From Trichuris trichiura (Eukaryota; Nematoda; Enoplea; Trichinellida; Trichuridae): a stretch of DNA of 64,000 nt. Positions 10,998 to 22,800 of the stretch are shown piece after piece. The notes under the pieces were generated by a model that had not been told where the DNA came from, made no database searches, and saw nothing but the letters and a program-made list of their open reading frames with translations. Every line of letters begins with the position of its first letter. The first letter of the stretch is position 1. The stretch is from positions 2,480,001 to 2,544,000 of the forward strand of contig JBAJFE010000014.1 in the NCBI GenBank assembly GCA_037903355.1, read 5' to 3'. The translations under genes and the position numbers were made by a program.

Positions 10998-12722
10998 TAC
11001 TTAGCATAGAAGCAATATTCCGCTATTAAACTTTCCGTTTCTGCATGACATTTTCGCCAATCCAAGACTGCTGCCTTTCCAAATCTCATCGTTTTAAACT
11101 TCTGAAGCAGTTGCCAAGATCTCTGAGCAGACAGATTCGCGATACTTTTACGGGCTGCAAAAGATTTCTGCTCTGTCCTGCTTTCAAAAGCGTTACAAAA
11201 AACTTTTTGTCCCTCTCTAACATAAATGCCCTTGAACTTTAATGCACGTTTCTCATTGAGGTTACAAATTAGAAAAACCGCTGAAACTTTCTTTTTTCAC
11301 GACAGTTAAAATGCTAATCAACAACCCCGCTTCAGCTAGTTGTCATCTCTTGTATACTCGTATTCAATGCCGCTGTGCGGATCTGCAGACGAAGAATAGT
11401 TACCGGAGTGCAGCAGAAGTCCGGACTGCAGCGTGCGTAATTAGATCTGTCTAAACCTTCATTCCTGGATGGCACCAGGCAAAATGTTAAGGTTTTAAAC
11501 TAGAGCGTTGTAATACAATAAATAGCAGTTTACTCTACTTCAATTTCTTCTTCGACGTTCTTCATTGATTAGATCTCGATGTTGATAGAATAAATTTGCA
11601 TAATTCTTTTTGGTGACCATAGATCTATACTTCACGTAATTAGTCAAAAGGATTTCTTCCAGAAACAGTAAGGTTGTTGGAATAACTTTTCCCATTAAGG
11701 GTTCAGTTCAGCTCATCACTGATCTGCCAGAATGGATACGAACAACTGCTCGCCTTACCCCTAGTGAAGTCGCAGTGACTGAGCCATAACTCATTCTCAG
11801 TTTTTATACTCCGTGAAAGAACATCTACCGATTTCTCAGGCAGCCGTACCGCCTTCTTCTAATGCGATAAGCGCATTGCTCTTCAAAGGGCAGAAGAGTT
11901 TTGGTCACCCACTGGCGTTGATGTTTAGCAAATTCAAGATATTACATAGGACGTTTTGATTTGTGTCATATGAAAGCTTACGCTGTGCCATTGGTACATC
12001 CATAGACGGTATTCTCCTATTCCGTGAAACCATCTTTTCGTCAGTTGCTGCATTTTCCTCTGAGATAGTTTGTCAACTTCACTTTAATTCGTCGAAGCTT
12101 GATCTTCAGCCACAATGAAGCTCAACATTCCTAAATAGAATTGTACTTAACTATGGAAAAGACATCACCTTCCTGAATTACTAGCCGTCACGGATTTCAC
12201 CGCCTGCCACTCTCTCAGGAAGCAATAACTGCATAACAGCCGATTGGTGGAATCGTTAGTGGCTGTGATTCTTGATAGATCGACTAAAAGCTGCATCTGT
12301 AGCTGTATGAAGTTGCTGCTTCTCTTGCAATCTTGCATACAATCACGGTGAACTTTTATGTGCCTTGACGCTGCAAATTAGTCCATAAACGTCGTGTCAA
12401 AAACCACTGTTTAGAAACGCAAAAGTAGCCTGGATGGAAGCTTATTGAACTTCAGTGCTGATTAAGAACGGTTTACTGAACGAACGTTGGAAGAATAGTG
12501 CTCCTGTTTATGCGAACGGTAACTTATTCCGCATAGGATAATGAGATATGAAACAATTGTCAGAAGAGCGGTGTGTTAACATACCACGACTAAGCGTTTA
12601 CGCAGTTTTACCGATACCCTCCATCACATAAGCAAGCTTAGAAAGAAGATAACGCTAAACAATAACGCCATTCCTGTAAGTTGATTTACATTTAAACGTT
12701 CTGGAGTAGTCTTGTTCAGCGG
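10998..12722. other. intergenic, nothing recognised
   Basis: AT-rich, with only short frames and no domain, splice chain or repeat I can support. Confidence 0.5.
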
Positions 12723-12765
12723 ATTTCATTATTATGTTATGATCCCGAGGATTAAGAAACTAGCT
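12723..12765 (+). pseudogene. fragment resembling a KANSL2 intron/exon junction
   Basis: About 43 bases match 359-401 (end of a KANSL2-like intron plus the start of the exon encoding YDPEDPE) with few mismatches. The acceptor is changed from TTAG to TTAT and the frame acquires a stop. Similarity fades downstream. Best read as a decayed duplicate fragment. Confidence 0.35.
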
Positions 12766-15444
12766 GGCTATGATAACCATAGCGTTAGGGAATGCCTTAT
12801 TGCAATTTTTTTAGCGTTCATCGAGAGAATACTTTGCGCACAGTAACTTGTTAAAAGTCGGTTGAGTTGAAACTTCTGTTACTTTTTCCACGTTTACTCT
12901 TAAAAAATATAGCTTTAGTAGAAGAAAATATATCATTCAACTGGGTGTTCACAGTTACAATTCGTAACTAGTAATTTAATTTTCTTTGGTGCGTGTAATT
13001 CCCCTTGATTGTGATTGGTGAGACTTAGTCAGTTACGTTAGCGACGAAACTGTCTAACTTTGATATCACGTTCAGAGTGGCGAAACTCAAAATCCAGAAC
13101 GACCAGCAATCTTGAAAATGTTTTCCAGGCAAAAATAATGGGGAGTAATTTTTAATGTCTGTTATTTGCAACCTGTGATGGGGATTTATGGTCTTCATAC
13201 CGCTACTTCATACTTTGTGCTAACATCCTGTTCTTGAGTACAGTTACGGTGTTTGAACGTTTTCTTACTGCTAGTATAAACCAGTTGCTTCGATTGATGA
13301 TTGTTTACTTTAGTCAGTATCTTTACCGAGTCACTTCTTTGTGTAGAATACCGTCATACCTAAATTTTCTCGTCGTTTAGCATTCACTGGGAATAAATGG
13401 GATTGTTGCGGAAACCTGTAGCATTCATGTCAGCAACGACAATCACGGTTGCGTTAGAAGCATGACTTTTTAAGCCTTCGTCCCACACACGTTCAGTCGG
13501 CGAGAGGCGGGTGATTTGGCCGATACGAAGCAACCGACTTATTCCACCAGCCTGGTGCCACTGGCGTGTGCAGCTGATCCTGGACTGGTAGTAGGTACGG
13601 AATACCCTTCGTTGACCATTAGGCCATTGCTTTCTCCGTCAGAAGCATGCCACTGTGTCCAACAAATTAGAAACGTATGTTGCCCACTGGATGGTTTCGA
13701 TACTGCCAGAGCATTACTTTTAAGCGGCTTTGTGTTTTCACAGCATAAGTCAGGGTTGGGGGACCTTTTTGCTGCCGCAGATCGTTCAGACGTTTAGAAG
13801 ACCATTCGCGGGTCGTACAGAATACCCAACCGAAAAACATAGCCTGCTTTGTTGCACGAATGTTCATTTGAGTCACCCGCTGAACAAAGCGATAAGGCGG
13901 GATAAGAACAATACTTCGGGTTGGTAGGCGGCCAATGGTCCACGACAACGACGCGCACACTGGTGCAGTCTACTGCTTGCCTCTGAAGACTAACGATATC
14001 AGTTTGTCGATAAAGAACCGACAGCAAGACAGTCTTTCCAGCCAGCCTGATGCCACCTGCTTGGTACGCAAGATTTACGTTATTACGAGGTTTTGCATAC
14101 AATAAGCTTATCGCATTATAAAAAATAAGCTCCCTTTGTCACATTTCACTGAATCCTGCGTGCATGTTCAGTTGCCACAGTGGATGGGAAGGAATGTTTC
14201 GTCGGCTGGATGGTATGGTCTTGCGGGCCGGGCGCTCCCCACGCCTGGCATAAGTAAAGCCGTGTTTACATGTGGAAGTATGCATTGAACTGTGTATAGT
14301 GGTGCTTTTGTTTTGTTCCCTTGGTATGAAACGAGTGCAGCGTTATACACCCTGTAAACGACAGTGGCCTGCACAGTTTCTAATGAAAGTGGCACTTCTC
14401 TTCTGGCGTTTTTGAGAGCCTATAAAACAGATTCCCCGCTTTCTGAATCCTTAATCCTAGCTGTAGGAAATAAAATATAGCAGCGGTTGCTTTTCTGCAT
14501 GAACTAAGGAAAGATTCTGGGAAACGCAAGGAGTTTTCATTCTACCGGATCAATTGAACCTCCTCTTTCCATCCAGAACACTAAAACTCTCACGAGGTGT
14601 TCCTTCTATGGCATTTTTTTCGTTTTTAAAATGGACTACCTTATGATTGCCTCCCAGTAGGATAACGGCAGAAGTCTGATACTTCTACCTTTACACTGCT
14701 GCTCATAGGTTCTCAAAGTGACCGATATCGCTCCCAGGGAGCAATGAGAGAGCACGGGGGGGGGGGTGATGGAAACCCCTTGAGGGAGCGTTGGGAATCA
14801 CATAAGAAGAGCTCTGATAGAATTACCACTAGCGCAGGAGGGTTAGCAGAGAGACTAACGTAAGGATGCTGATTGCTCATACAGGCCACGGCACACCTTA
14901 ACATCTTATCATTGCTATTCACGTTGAAAAAATATTGGTGAAGCAAAGCGCTATTGGTTTCTGAATGGTTGCACTAGCTTGCAAATGATCAAAGTCATGT
15001 TCTGAAGATTTCACTCCCTGTGAGCCCAATCTTATTATTATGAATTAGCAGACTTATATTTTGAATTTCCAATTCGCAATAAGGTTTTCCTTGTCTACGC
15101 GCTTTCAGTTTTCTTCAGTGAAAGTATGTCTAATGATTGAAAAGTGTTCTGATGCTGTGGAATCATCAGAACAGGCAGATTTCATTTTAGTTTTGTTACT
15201 CACTATGGTCATGAGCAAGCGTGGTTAGCTCAGTCGTTCGCTGAACTCTTTCTGGACTAAATACGTGGGATGTTCGGAAATTTCCCGGAAAAGCGGTACA
15301 GTGTCTAACTGTGCGCCAATGGATGGGTCAAAACATGTTTAATCATATCTCCGTTATCTTCGGACTTGTACTGAGAGGTAGCCTTACCTGACGTTGCGCC
15401 AGTGTGGTACAAGCTGCTCCTAAAACAATCGTTTTTCTCATGAT
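12766..15444. other. intergenic; GC-richer patch at 13480-14400
   Basis: The patch from about 13480 to 14400 is visibly richer in G and C than its flanks and carries overlapping open frames of 60-100 codons on both strands (13516-13797 plus; 13667-13960, 13794-14102 and 14168-14395 minus). None has a recognised domain. It could be a fragment of a transposon or an old gene. A run of G lies at 14756-14767. The rest is AT-rich and featureless. Confidence 0.35.
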
Positions 15445-15660
15445 ATGGAAAACCTTTGTTTCGAGGTCAGAGCTAACATTAAATTTCTATCCAAGCTCAG
15501 TTGGCAGCTGAGAACGATTATTCAATCTTTGCAGCGGGTTTACGGAAGTAGTGCTGCATCTAAATCCGTTGTCTATGAGTGCATAAAGCGTTTCGAGAAG
15601 GGCATAGAGGCCGTTGAAGACGACTGGAGTAGAAGTCTTTCCTGCAATGTTTTCCCACGA
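15445..15660 (+). pseudogene. mariner transposase N-terminal HTH remnant
   Basis: The first 70 codons (start ENLCFEVRANIKFLSKLSW; later GSSAASKSVVYECIKRFEKG and VEDD) match the N-terminal helix-turn-helix of mariner/Mos1-type transposases (HTH_48), which bind the element's inverted repeats. After VEDDWSRS the match ends and the frame runs into unrelated hydrophobic sequence. No DD(D/E) catalytic core follows in any frame, so only the DNA-binding end survives. Confidence 0.7.
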
Positions 15661-18256
15661 ATAGTGGTATCGCAGAAATTTTTCCAGGGGAGTGATGGAA
15701 TGAAAAAGTTTGAGAATCCATGCATTATAATTTCTTTTGTATCTTCTTGCTTAAGCTTTTTCGCTTCAATCTGGTTCGTCGTCTTTACAACTCTGTTTGT
15801 TGTAGTTAAAAAAACAAAAGCGACTATAGCTTAACGCCTAACTTTTAGTGTATTTATTTTTCTTTTCTGTGAACTATACTCTTCTGAAATTGCTTTTCAG
15901 TGTCTGCAAATTAAGAAAAAAAGCCTGATGAGCTGGAGACCGAACTTCTGCTCGGTGAGATAAAGGTATTTGCCACTTATTTATTTTGCAGCTTTTGAAA
16001 CTTCTTCGTTGGAAGGCCAGAGTGAAAGCGTTAGGGAACATATACATTTAGCGACTAGAAGATGAAGCAGTGCCGATCATTTGTAAAGAAGAGATCCCTC
16101 CATCATTGCTCCTGTTGCGTCGAGTCATTGTCTTGCATCCTTGTGGTACCGCACTTAGTCAAAAAATTAAGGACTGAAATGAGCTAAGACCTTGGAAAGT
16201 ATGCCTTGCAAATTCTATTGCTAGTTGTGTACAAAAAATTCCGGACCGAGTGACACAGTTTGTACTTTGAACATAAGCTTTCCCATCAGGATAATGCTGA
16301 CGGTTGCAATTAATATTGTACGTATGGCTTCTTACCTTTTTGTTTGTGATACAGAAGATATCTATTAACATGCCTTTTATGTTACAGTTGCTCCACAAGC
16401 TTCCTGTTGAAATTTATTGAAGCGTCAATGTCATCGAGAGGTTTTATAGAACAAGTTGTATTGGCACCGATGGCAAAGGTTTGGCAAGGCTCCATCCTCT
16501 AGTAAATCTGATGATGGAACATATCAATTTTGAGATCTATTTCAGAGCAAGTTATTTCTCAGCTATGTCAGAAATGGAATGTTTTCAGCGCCAGTTGTAT
16601 CAACTAGCAAGTTTTAAGTTCACAAACAATTTTAATGCTGAACAACAGTAATTATCATTGGATTGTTTTTGTTTTTTCTAAGAAATGTTACACTCCTTAG
16701 GCCGTTGAATGACTTATGATGTGGTTTCATGCTGCCTGTTAGTACATAATTTTCCGTCGGATGAAAAAAGCTTCAGCTACGGTATAATTTTGCGTTGCTG
16801 CCATGCTGACTAAAGTGTATTGCATGAGCTGTTAAGCAGCTCTTAACACTTTCACGCTTCCACAAGGGCAAAAGCATTTTTTATGCGGCCTGACTTTCAG
16901 TCCGCTTTGAAGCTTTATAGACCGCAAGCTCCTGCCGCGTTCGCTAACAAGCTTGTTTGTTTTGCTTTCGGCCATTGCTGCTAAACTAACGACAGCAACC
17001 AGAATCACTTCTCAAAACTAACGGCTTGACGGGGCATAAACTACATCGAAGAGCAACAGTGTAGCACAACAGGCTGGCTCTTTCTGCACCAGATAGCTCA
17101 GCAAAAGCAGAAGCTATCATCAGCTGCGGAATCGTATGATGAATGCATTAACGTGCTCTTAGTAAGTCAAAGTTTCCCTGAACAGCTACAGCGTTTTTTA
17201 ATGTAAGAGCGTGAGTAAAAAGGGAATAAAGGATGTCCTTTCCGTGCACAGAGCGCATGAGTCGACTTTTATTATGCAAAAAAGTATATGCTTTTGGGAT
17301 CCTATTGGAGAAAGTTTCCATACTGTCCGTAAACAAAAGCATGGGTGAATGCATCGCCTGACTCCTGCGACCAGAAGCTGCAGGTCACTGAAGTTTCACA
17401 GAAAACAGATTATCTGATGCTGCAGTTTGAGTGAGCACGTTCTAAAGAGCAGTCAGTGCATGTTACTATGTCTTCCTCACATTTGCTCTGTGATTATTCT
17501 GTGGTTATTTATTTGCTGTGCTGCCGGTAAGTCGTTGACGCTGTGCTCAGCTTGCGGATCAATCTGAAACATTCCCAGCAGTTTCCACATCTTTCAAAAA
17601 CAAATGTAACGATATTCATTGAAATCAGTACTTCCTTACTTAGCACACGTAGAGTGCGTATCGGTTTGGTCTAAACAAGTATGTGCCTTTCTCCTACGTG
17701 TGCCCGTTCTTTCAAATCAGCGACTCGCAGAGAGAAAGAGAGGGGGCCGCTAAGCACTGAGAACAGTAGGAGCACGTTCCTTCTGCCTTCTAGCAGAAAA
17801 ATGATTGTAAGTTGAAAAACTGGGCTAAATAAATGGCTGGAATCCGGATCTCTCCACAAGTAACACTTCATTGTCGAGAGACAATTGGCTTTGAGTTATT
17901 CATCAGTGTTTAATGGACGCGCAGAAATGCCAAGCCTCAGTGAATATATCTCGCCAATTCAACACTGTGGTAGTATTCAACCTTTCTCGACATCTAGCGA
18001 CCGACATTATGTTGCACTCTGAAATAAGCAAACGTACCGTCACATGCGTAAATACAATAGGCTTAAATCAATTACACAATTCTAGTGGAACATAACAACG
18101 GCATTAAGGTGGGTAGCACTCAAAATGATTCCAAAAGCCAAGATGAAAAACATAAAAAGAAGCAGCAAAGTATTGAAGGCACAACTGTTAAAAGCTAAGA
18201 ATACGTCATGTTCTTAAATGCGTACATTAGAACAATTTTATTGACGTTTACTGTTC
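15661..18256. other. intergenic, nothing recognised
   Basis: Short frames only. A segment at 15900-16050 could be read as small exons (PDELETELLLGEIK, then LLRWKARVKAL), but the acceptor and intron lengths are poor, so it is not annotated as a gene. Confidence 0.45.
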
Positions 18257-18593
18257 TTGAAAACTGGGTGCTTTGTAACGGGCTGTATTCTCATGGTTGT
18301 AAGGTTTTTTACGGCTTTTCCCGTTTTTTCGCTGTGCTGTTATCTGTAATTAAAATAAAAAAACAGCTCCACCACCTCACTGACGACGGAACTAGAGCGT
18401 TCCGAAAGCTTTGAACATTAAAAGTTGAGTGTATTGATATCTGTACATTTTCTTAATAACGGCTCATCCATCCGTTGGTAGAGCAGTTGTTTTAGTTTAA
18501 TTACAGATAACAGCACACCGAAAAACGGGAAAAACCGTAGAAGACCTTACAACCACGAAAATACAGCCCGTTACAAAACACCCCGTTTTCGAG
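18257..18593 (+). mobile_element. palindromic element with central hammerhead-like motif, copy A
   Basis: Arms 18257-18373 and 18475-18593 are inverted copies of one another (roughly 85% identical by eye) around a loop of about 100 bp that holds the hammerhead-like motif. A second copy in the opposite orientation lies at 62672-62927. There is no coding potential. Shared motif sequence links it to PLE terminal repeats, so it is probably a non-autonomous, PLE-derived element. Confidence 0.6.
18380..18409 (+). ncRNA. hammerhead-ribozyme-like motif in palindrome A
   Basis: CTGACGA, one unpaired C, stem GGAAC/GTTCC, then GAAA and GCTT. The flanks TCA and TGA can pair as stem I. Stem I and stem II both differ from the 19.7-kb copy while still pairing. 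The predicted cleavage site is after the T at 18411 (consensus UH). Confidence 0.55.
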
Positions 18594-19168
18594 TTATTGA
18601 ATGCTCAAATAATCATTAACATGTTTTAGCAATAAGGGTATTTTAACTATAGTGGGTGTGTTTTTTCAGTGTAATGTCGACGCGGATTCAACAGTGCGTA
18701 GCAAAATGTAAACTTAAAACTTCTTAATTTGCAGAGAGAGCAGCAGCAGCATGCTTGGCTCATTTTATTGCTATGTCCAGGAACTGATCCCGCAATAAAA
18801 CGAGGCGTGCCTGTAAGGCGCAGTTTTATTAATTAGGTATGGGCATTTTTGGTTATTTCGCTGTGAAAACTTTTCGCTTATGTACAAGTGACATTAAAAA
18901 TAGACATTTTCTGATGGAGATAGTTTCCATTCTGTGCAGAAATACGAGCACGACGCCATAAATAGGTTAAACCAAAGCCTTGTTAAGTAAAACAGACAAA
19001 GACCTGCGGGGGTGCCATTCAGTATACTTCATAGATATAGAAAAGGGGATGCGGCTAAGCTTCCAAATCTAACTTGTTCCATCTTTAACGCTAAACTGAC
19101 GACGCTTCCTGCGAATAGTCATTATTAGCGAGCCAGCCAAAACAAGCATAAATATCATTGGCTGAATA
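18594..19168. other. intergenic, nothing recognised
   Basis: AT-rich spacer between two palindromic elements. Confidence 0.5.
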
Positions 19169-19309
19169 CATTTTCAAAGTTTTTTTATAATATTGACTTT
19201 GAAGATATAGTGTCTTCGTACGGGACCAAATAATTTCATTTTTTGGCTTCTTTTTGTCCGGATTTTCTATGTCCCGTTGAAAAAAACTTTTATTAATAAA
19301 CTGTCCGTA

Positions 19310-19340
19310 GCTTTCGGGTCCGAACTTGACCCGTCATCAG
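19310..19340 (-). ncRNA. hammerhead-ribozyme-like motif, left arm
   Basis: On the minus strand: CCG, CTGATGA, C, stem GGGTC/GACCC, GAAA, GCTA, CGG. It mirrors the right-arm copy with a one-base loop difference (TTCG for TTCA). Confidence 0.6.
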
Positions 19341-19723
19341 CGGTCTAAGGATTGACGTATGAATAAAGTGCACTAGTAACGTGCAAGGTGTATAGCTGTT
19401 TAAAGGCCCGTGTTTTAAAGTGGGCCTTGTAGTTCTTTTCTCTTTGTCTGTCAGCAGTTCGAGCGGGTGTATCCAATTTTAGTTGTTTAAGAAACAACAC
19501 AACCTACAACCGAGATAAAGGAGCGGAAATAAATAAAATATGAACGAATATTGTAACCCGCTCGAATTGTTGCTCGCTCAACTAAAATTGGATACACCCG
19601 CTCGAACTGCTGACAGACAAAGAGAAAAAAACTACAAGGCCCACTTTAAAACACGGGCCTTTAAACAGCTATACACCTTGCACGTTACTAGTGCACCTTA
19701 TTAATACGTCAATCCTTAGACCG

Positions 19724-19756
19724 CTGATGACGGGTCAAGTTCAGACCCGAAAGCTA
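19724..19756 (+). ncRNA. hammerhead-ribozyme-like motif, right arm
   Basis: CTGATGA, one C, stem GGGTC/GACCC around loop AAGTTCA, then GAAA. A15.1 and U16.1 can pair across a two-base GC loop, H17 is A, and flanking CCG/CGG forms stem I. This reads as a minimal type I hammerhead with almost no stem III. Predicted cleavage is between 19756 and 19757. Deviation: the extra C between CTGATGA and stem II. Confidence 0.62.
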
Positions 19757-19856
19757 CGGACAGTTTATTAATAAAAGTTTTTTTTCAACGGGACATAGAA
19801 AATCCGTACAAAAAGAAGCCAAAATATTGACTTATAAAAAAACTTTGAAAATGTAA

Positions 19857-22800
19857 GTCTTACCATTAGTATAACGGATTTTACAAGACTGATACATTTG
19901 TTATTCCTTTCCAAAGTTTATTCTTTGCGGTATTTATAGCTAAAGGTCTTTTAAAATTTTTTTCTACTGCAAGAAACAATTGTGAAAATATGAGAAAGAT
20001 CGACGAATGTCGAAGCGTTGGGAGTTTCTTAAATTTGACCAGCGTTCAGGTTATAAAATTGCAAATATGCACCTAGCTTCATTACTTTTCTTACGCTGAA
20101 GACGTAACAGGTCAGTTTCAAAGGGTTCGTATAAAATGATTTTCTATCATCTCGCTTTTACTCTATCTGGTAAAATATCTAGTCTTTCAATGGGTAGGTT
20201 TGTTCTGGTAGTTACAGACGTACTTATAACGATACCATTTTAACAGAATAGCGGACGGATATGAAACCAATTACAGGCTAACCAATATTCAGAATGCCAA
20301 CTTTTGGGCATACTTAATGACTAAGTGCAGTTGAACAACTGGGATATTCGCTCGAGTAATTTCCACGAAGTATTTACGTAATGTTGATTGATGCATGTTA
20401 TTCTTTTGCATTATCAATGTCTTAGTGTACTTACACAGCTGCAAAAGTTAACTAGTCAGCTTCAAAAAGATACCTGTAGAAATGTCAGGAACATTACTAT
20501 GTACACATTCTTAGTCTGCTTTATAACCTTCGTCGACGAGCACGTCACCAGGCAGGTCAAAAACATTCATTCGTTCTGACAATAACAAACGGTATTATCA
20601 AAACTAACATGTGTAATTTGAACAAGCCATCGAAAAAATTGCGTTTCAAATGCAATAACATCAGAACCTCATCGAAAAGTTGCTCCAGCGGCACTACTGC
20701 TGCTTGCTTACATGGTAGAAATGTTGAATGTTTTCTCGAAGGCCTGACTATAAGGCCTTCCTATTTACAAGAAGTTATTTCCTTATCGTCAAAACGATGC
20801 CAGTTCAACCTGCCATTGACAGCACTTTATTTAGCGCGGTTGCAGCTGACGTAATGTTACTCTTCTTCTGTTGTTTAAACGCCTCGTTATTATGATCATG
20901 ACAGCAGCGCTATTTCCTGAAAGAACAAGTATTTCTTACGGCATTGACAGATAAGCTGCGTAAACAAATGATAGTGCACTCGGTTGCTCGGAAAACGTTT
21001 TGTCGAATATTTTCCATCGAGACTACCGAGTAAAGGACATCTCTCTATCACGCCTGAACTAAAATAACGCGATTGCGTTTGAGTAATTTTTAAAGCTCTT
21101 ACCATTGTGGGAAAGATTGAATGTTCGCGGCTGGTACACAGATCGACCGACAGCAAGAACAAAATAAAAATGAGAAGCGCTGTTCTTACCGCGAGGCACG
21201 ATATGTTAATTCATATGGCGCAGCGGCCAGTAGTACGCGCGTAGCCTTTTGACACTCTCTGCTATGTGCTGTTCTCGTTAACATATGTTCGGCTGCAGTT
21301 CAACCATGTATGTCAGTGCCAAGCGTAAAGTCTTTACTGCTAAACGACTTTTCCATTTAGGGGAGCAAGGTTTAATACGGTAAGCTTTACGGAAAGATAA
21401 AAATGGATTTAACCTGAAAACTCTTCTTAATACTGAAGTTCTCATTAGTTGAAAGATAAATACATTTTCCTTGTTTTGCCTTTCAAAAGATCTGGTTTCT
21501 TTAATTCCTTCTAAAAGGTGCGTAAATAGTCACTGGTTTTTCTTTGCAAGTTTATTGATAGTGGGAACGGAGTTTGACTCGAAACGTAGGGCAAGTGCCT
21601 GGCCAAGCAGGAAATCCCGATTAGCTTTAAAATGGAACCCAGGTATGAACATTGACAGTCTCGTTTATTCTATGATACTTTTAGAACAAATGTCGTCCAA
21701 TCTCTAGCGAAACCTTTTAGGTGGATCAATAAGAGGAAATTTTATAAAGTGTATGCATAAGTTTGTGTGGGTAAGTCTAAGTTTTAAAACTCCAACACGA
21801 GCGTTTTAATTCTCAAGTCATGCGCATGGATAAGCAAAGCATCTGCTTGAGTTTGGTAGGACAGTTCTAGTCAGTTTCGTTCATTCATTCGTTGCTTTCT
21901 GTTATTTCCCCATGCATCTGACGACACTTAGGCCCCGAAGCATGCTTTATTTTTCAGTCATAAAAGGGGTAGCGGCAAAAACTGCAGTTTCATGTGAATC
22001 TTATTGTGGAAGTGATACCTGCGGTGAAGATACATAAAATTCCAAAGTGATCGTTTCTATTTAACACATTGACAACTGGGCGAAGATCAGAAAACGCAGG
22101 AGAAATTGAAGATAGGATTTGTGGGCACTGCATGACGCAAACTGCATTCTGTAACAACGCGAGGACCCCCAAAAATGCCTGATGGGTATTAAGTCGGCAG
22201 TAGAATGCGGAGGATAAGATTCAGAAGCACAGGAGCTGGGACGCCACAGCTGTTTTCTTATTTCAAATGAATGGTGACGTAATCGCTTGTGTATCTCTTT
22301 TGATCACGCAAGTGAAAGAAAATTATTCACTGGGAAACCGTTGCCATCAATAAAAGCTGGAACGCATACGACAACGGAAAAAGAAGAAACGCTGGCTCGA
22401 CTTAAGACAAGAGACAACATTTATAGAAGAAAATTCTAGCGGAAAGCCTTTTTCCAAGTATGGGTACGGTGAGATTAAAAAGTAGGCTGCGATAATTGAT
22501 TTTGTAGCCTGATCAGACCATTACTGCAGACTGTTTTTGCGGACAGTTTGCAAAATTAATGCCACTTTTTGTGGACAAGTGGCTAAGAAACATGTCGTGC
22601 CAAAGATAGTTACTTTTTTATGGGAAGTCTTGGCAGGCTAGAATCCCGCGGTCATAAGCCATACTTCACTGTCAATGCTCGCTTGACCTATGCGCTCCTG
22701 TAGTGATTGAATCAGTCAGCCAGCTTCAAAAGCAGAAAAGAAATGCAAGAGGTGAATGTGAGCACATTCAGCGAAAGCACCAACGCCACAAAAATAAACA

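Larger units (their letters stand above)
19169..19856. mobile_element. PLE terminal repeats in head-to-head palindrome
   Basis: Inner arms 19240-19485 and 19579-19824 are near-perfect inverted repeats of about 246 bp, each a PLE pLTR with a hammerhead-like motif. The 93-bp spacer matches the 3' end of the PLE coding region seen at 43.6 kb. Outside them, a further 23-bp exact inverted repeat (19169-19191 / 19834-19856) extends the palindrome. Such inverted pLTR pairs are a known outcome of PLE integration. The related minus-strand fragment at 43350-44040 shares the pLTR sequence. Confidence 0.7.

Noticed and set aside
14756..14767. poly-G run
   Set aside because: Simple low-complexity sequence without further structure.
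15215..15290. tRNA-like A box (TTAGCTCAGTCG)
   Set aside because: No matching B box and no cloverleaf could be formed.
22010..22180. possible RT-like peptide (VKIHKIPK)
   Set aside because: Too short, followed by stops; no other RT motif nearby.
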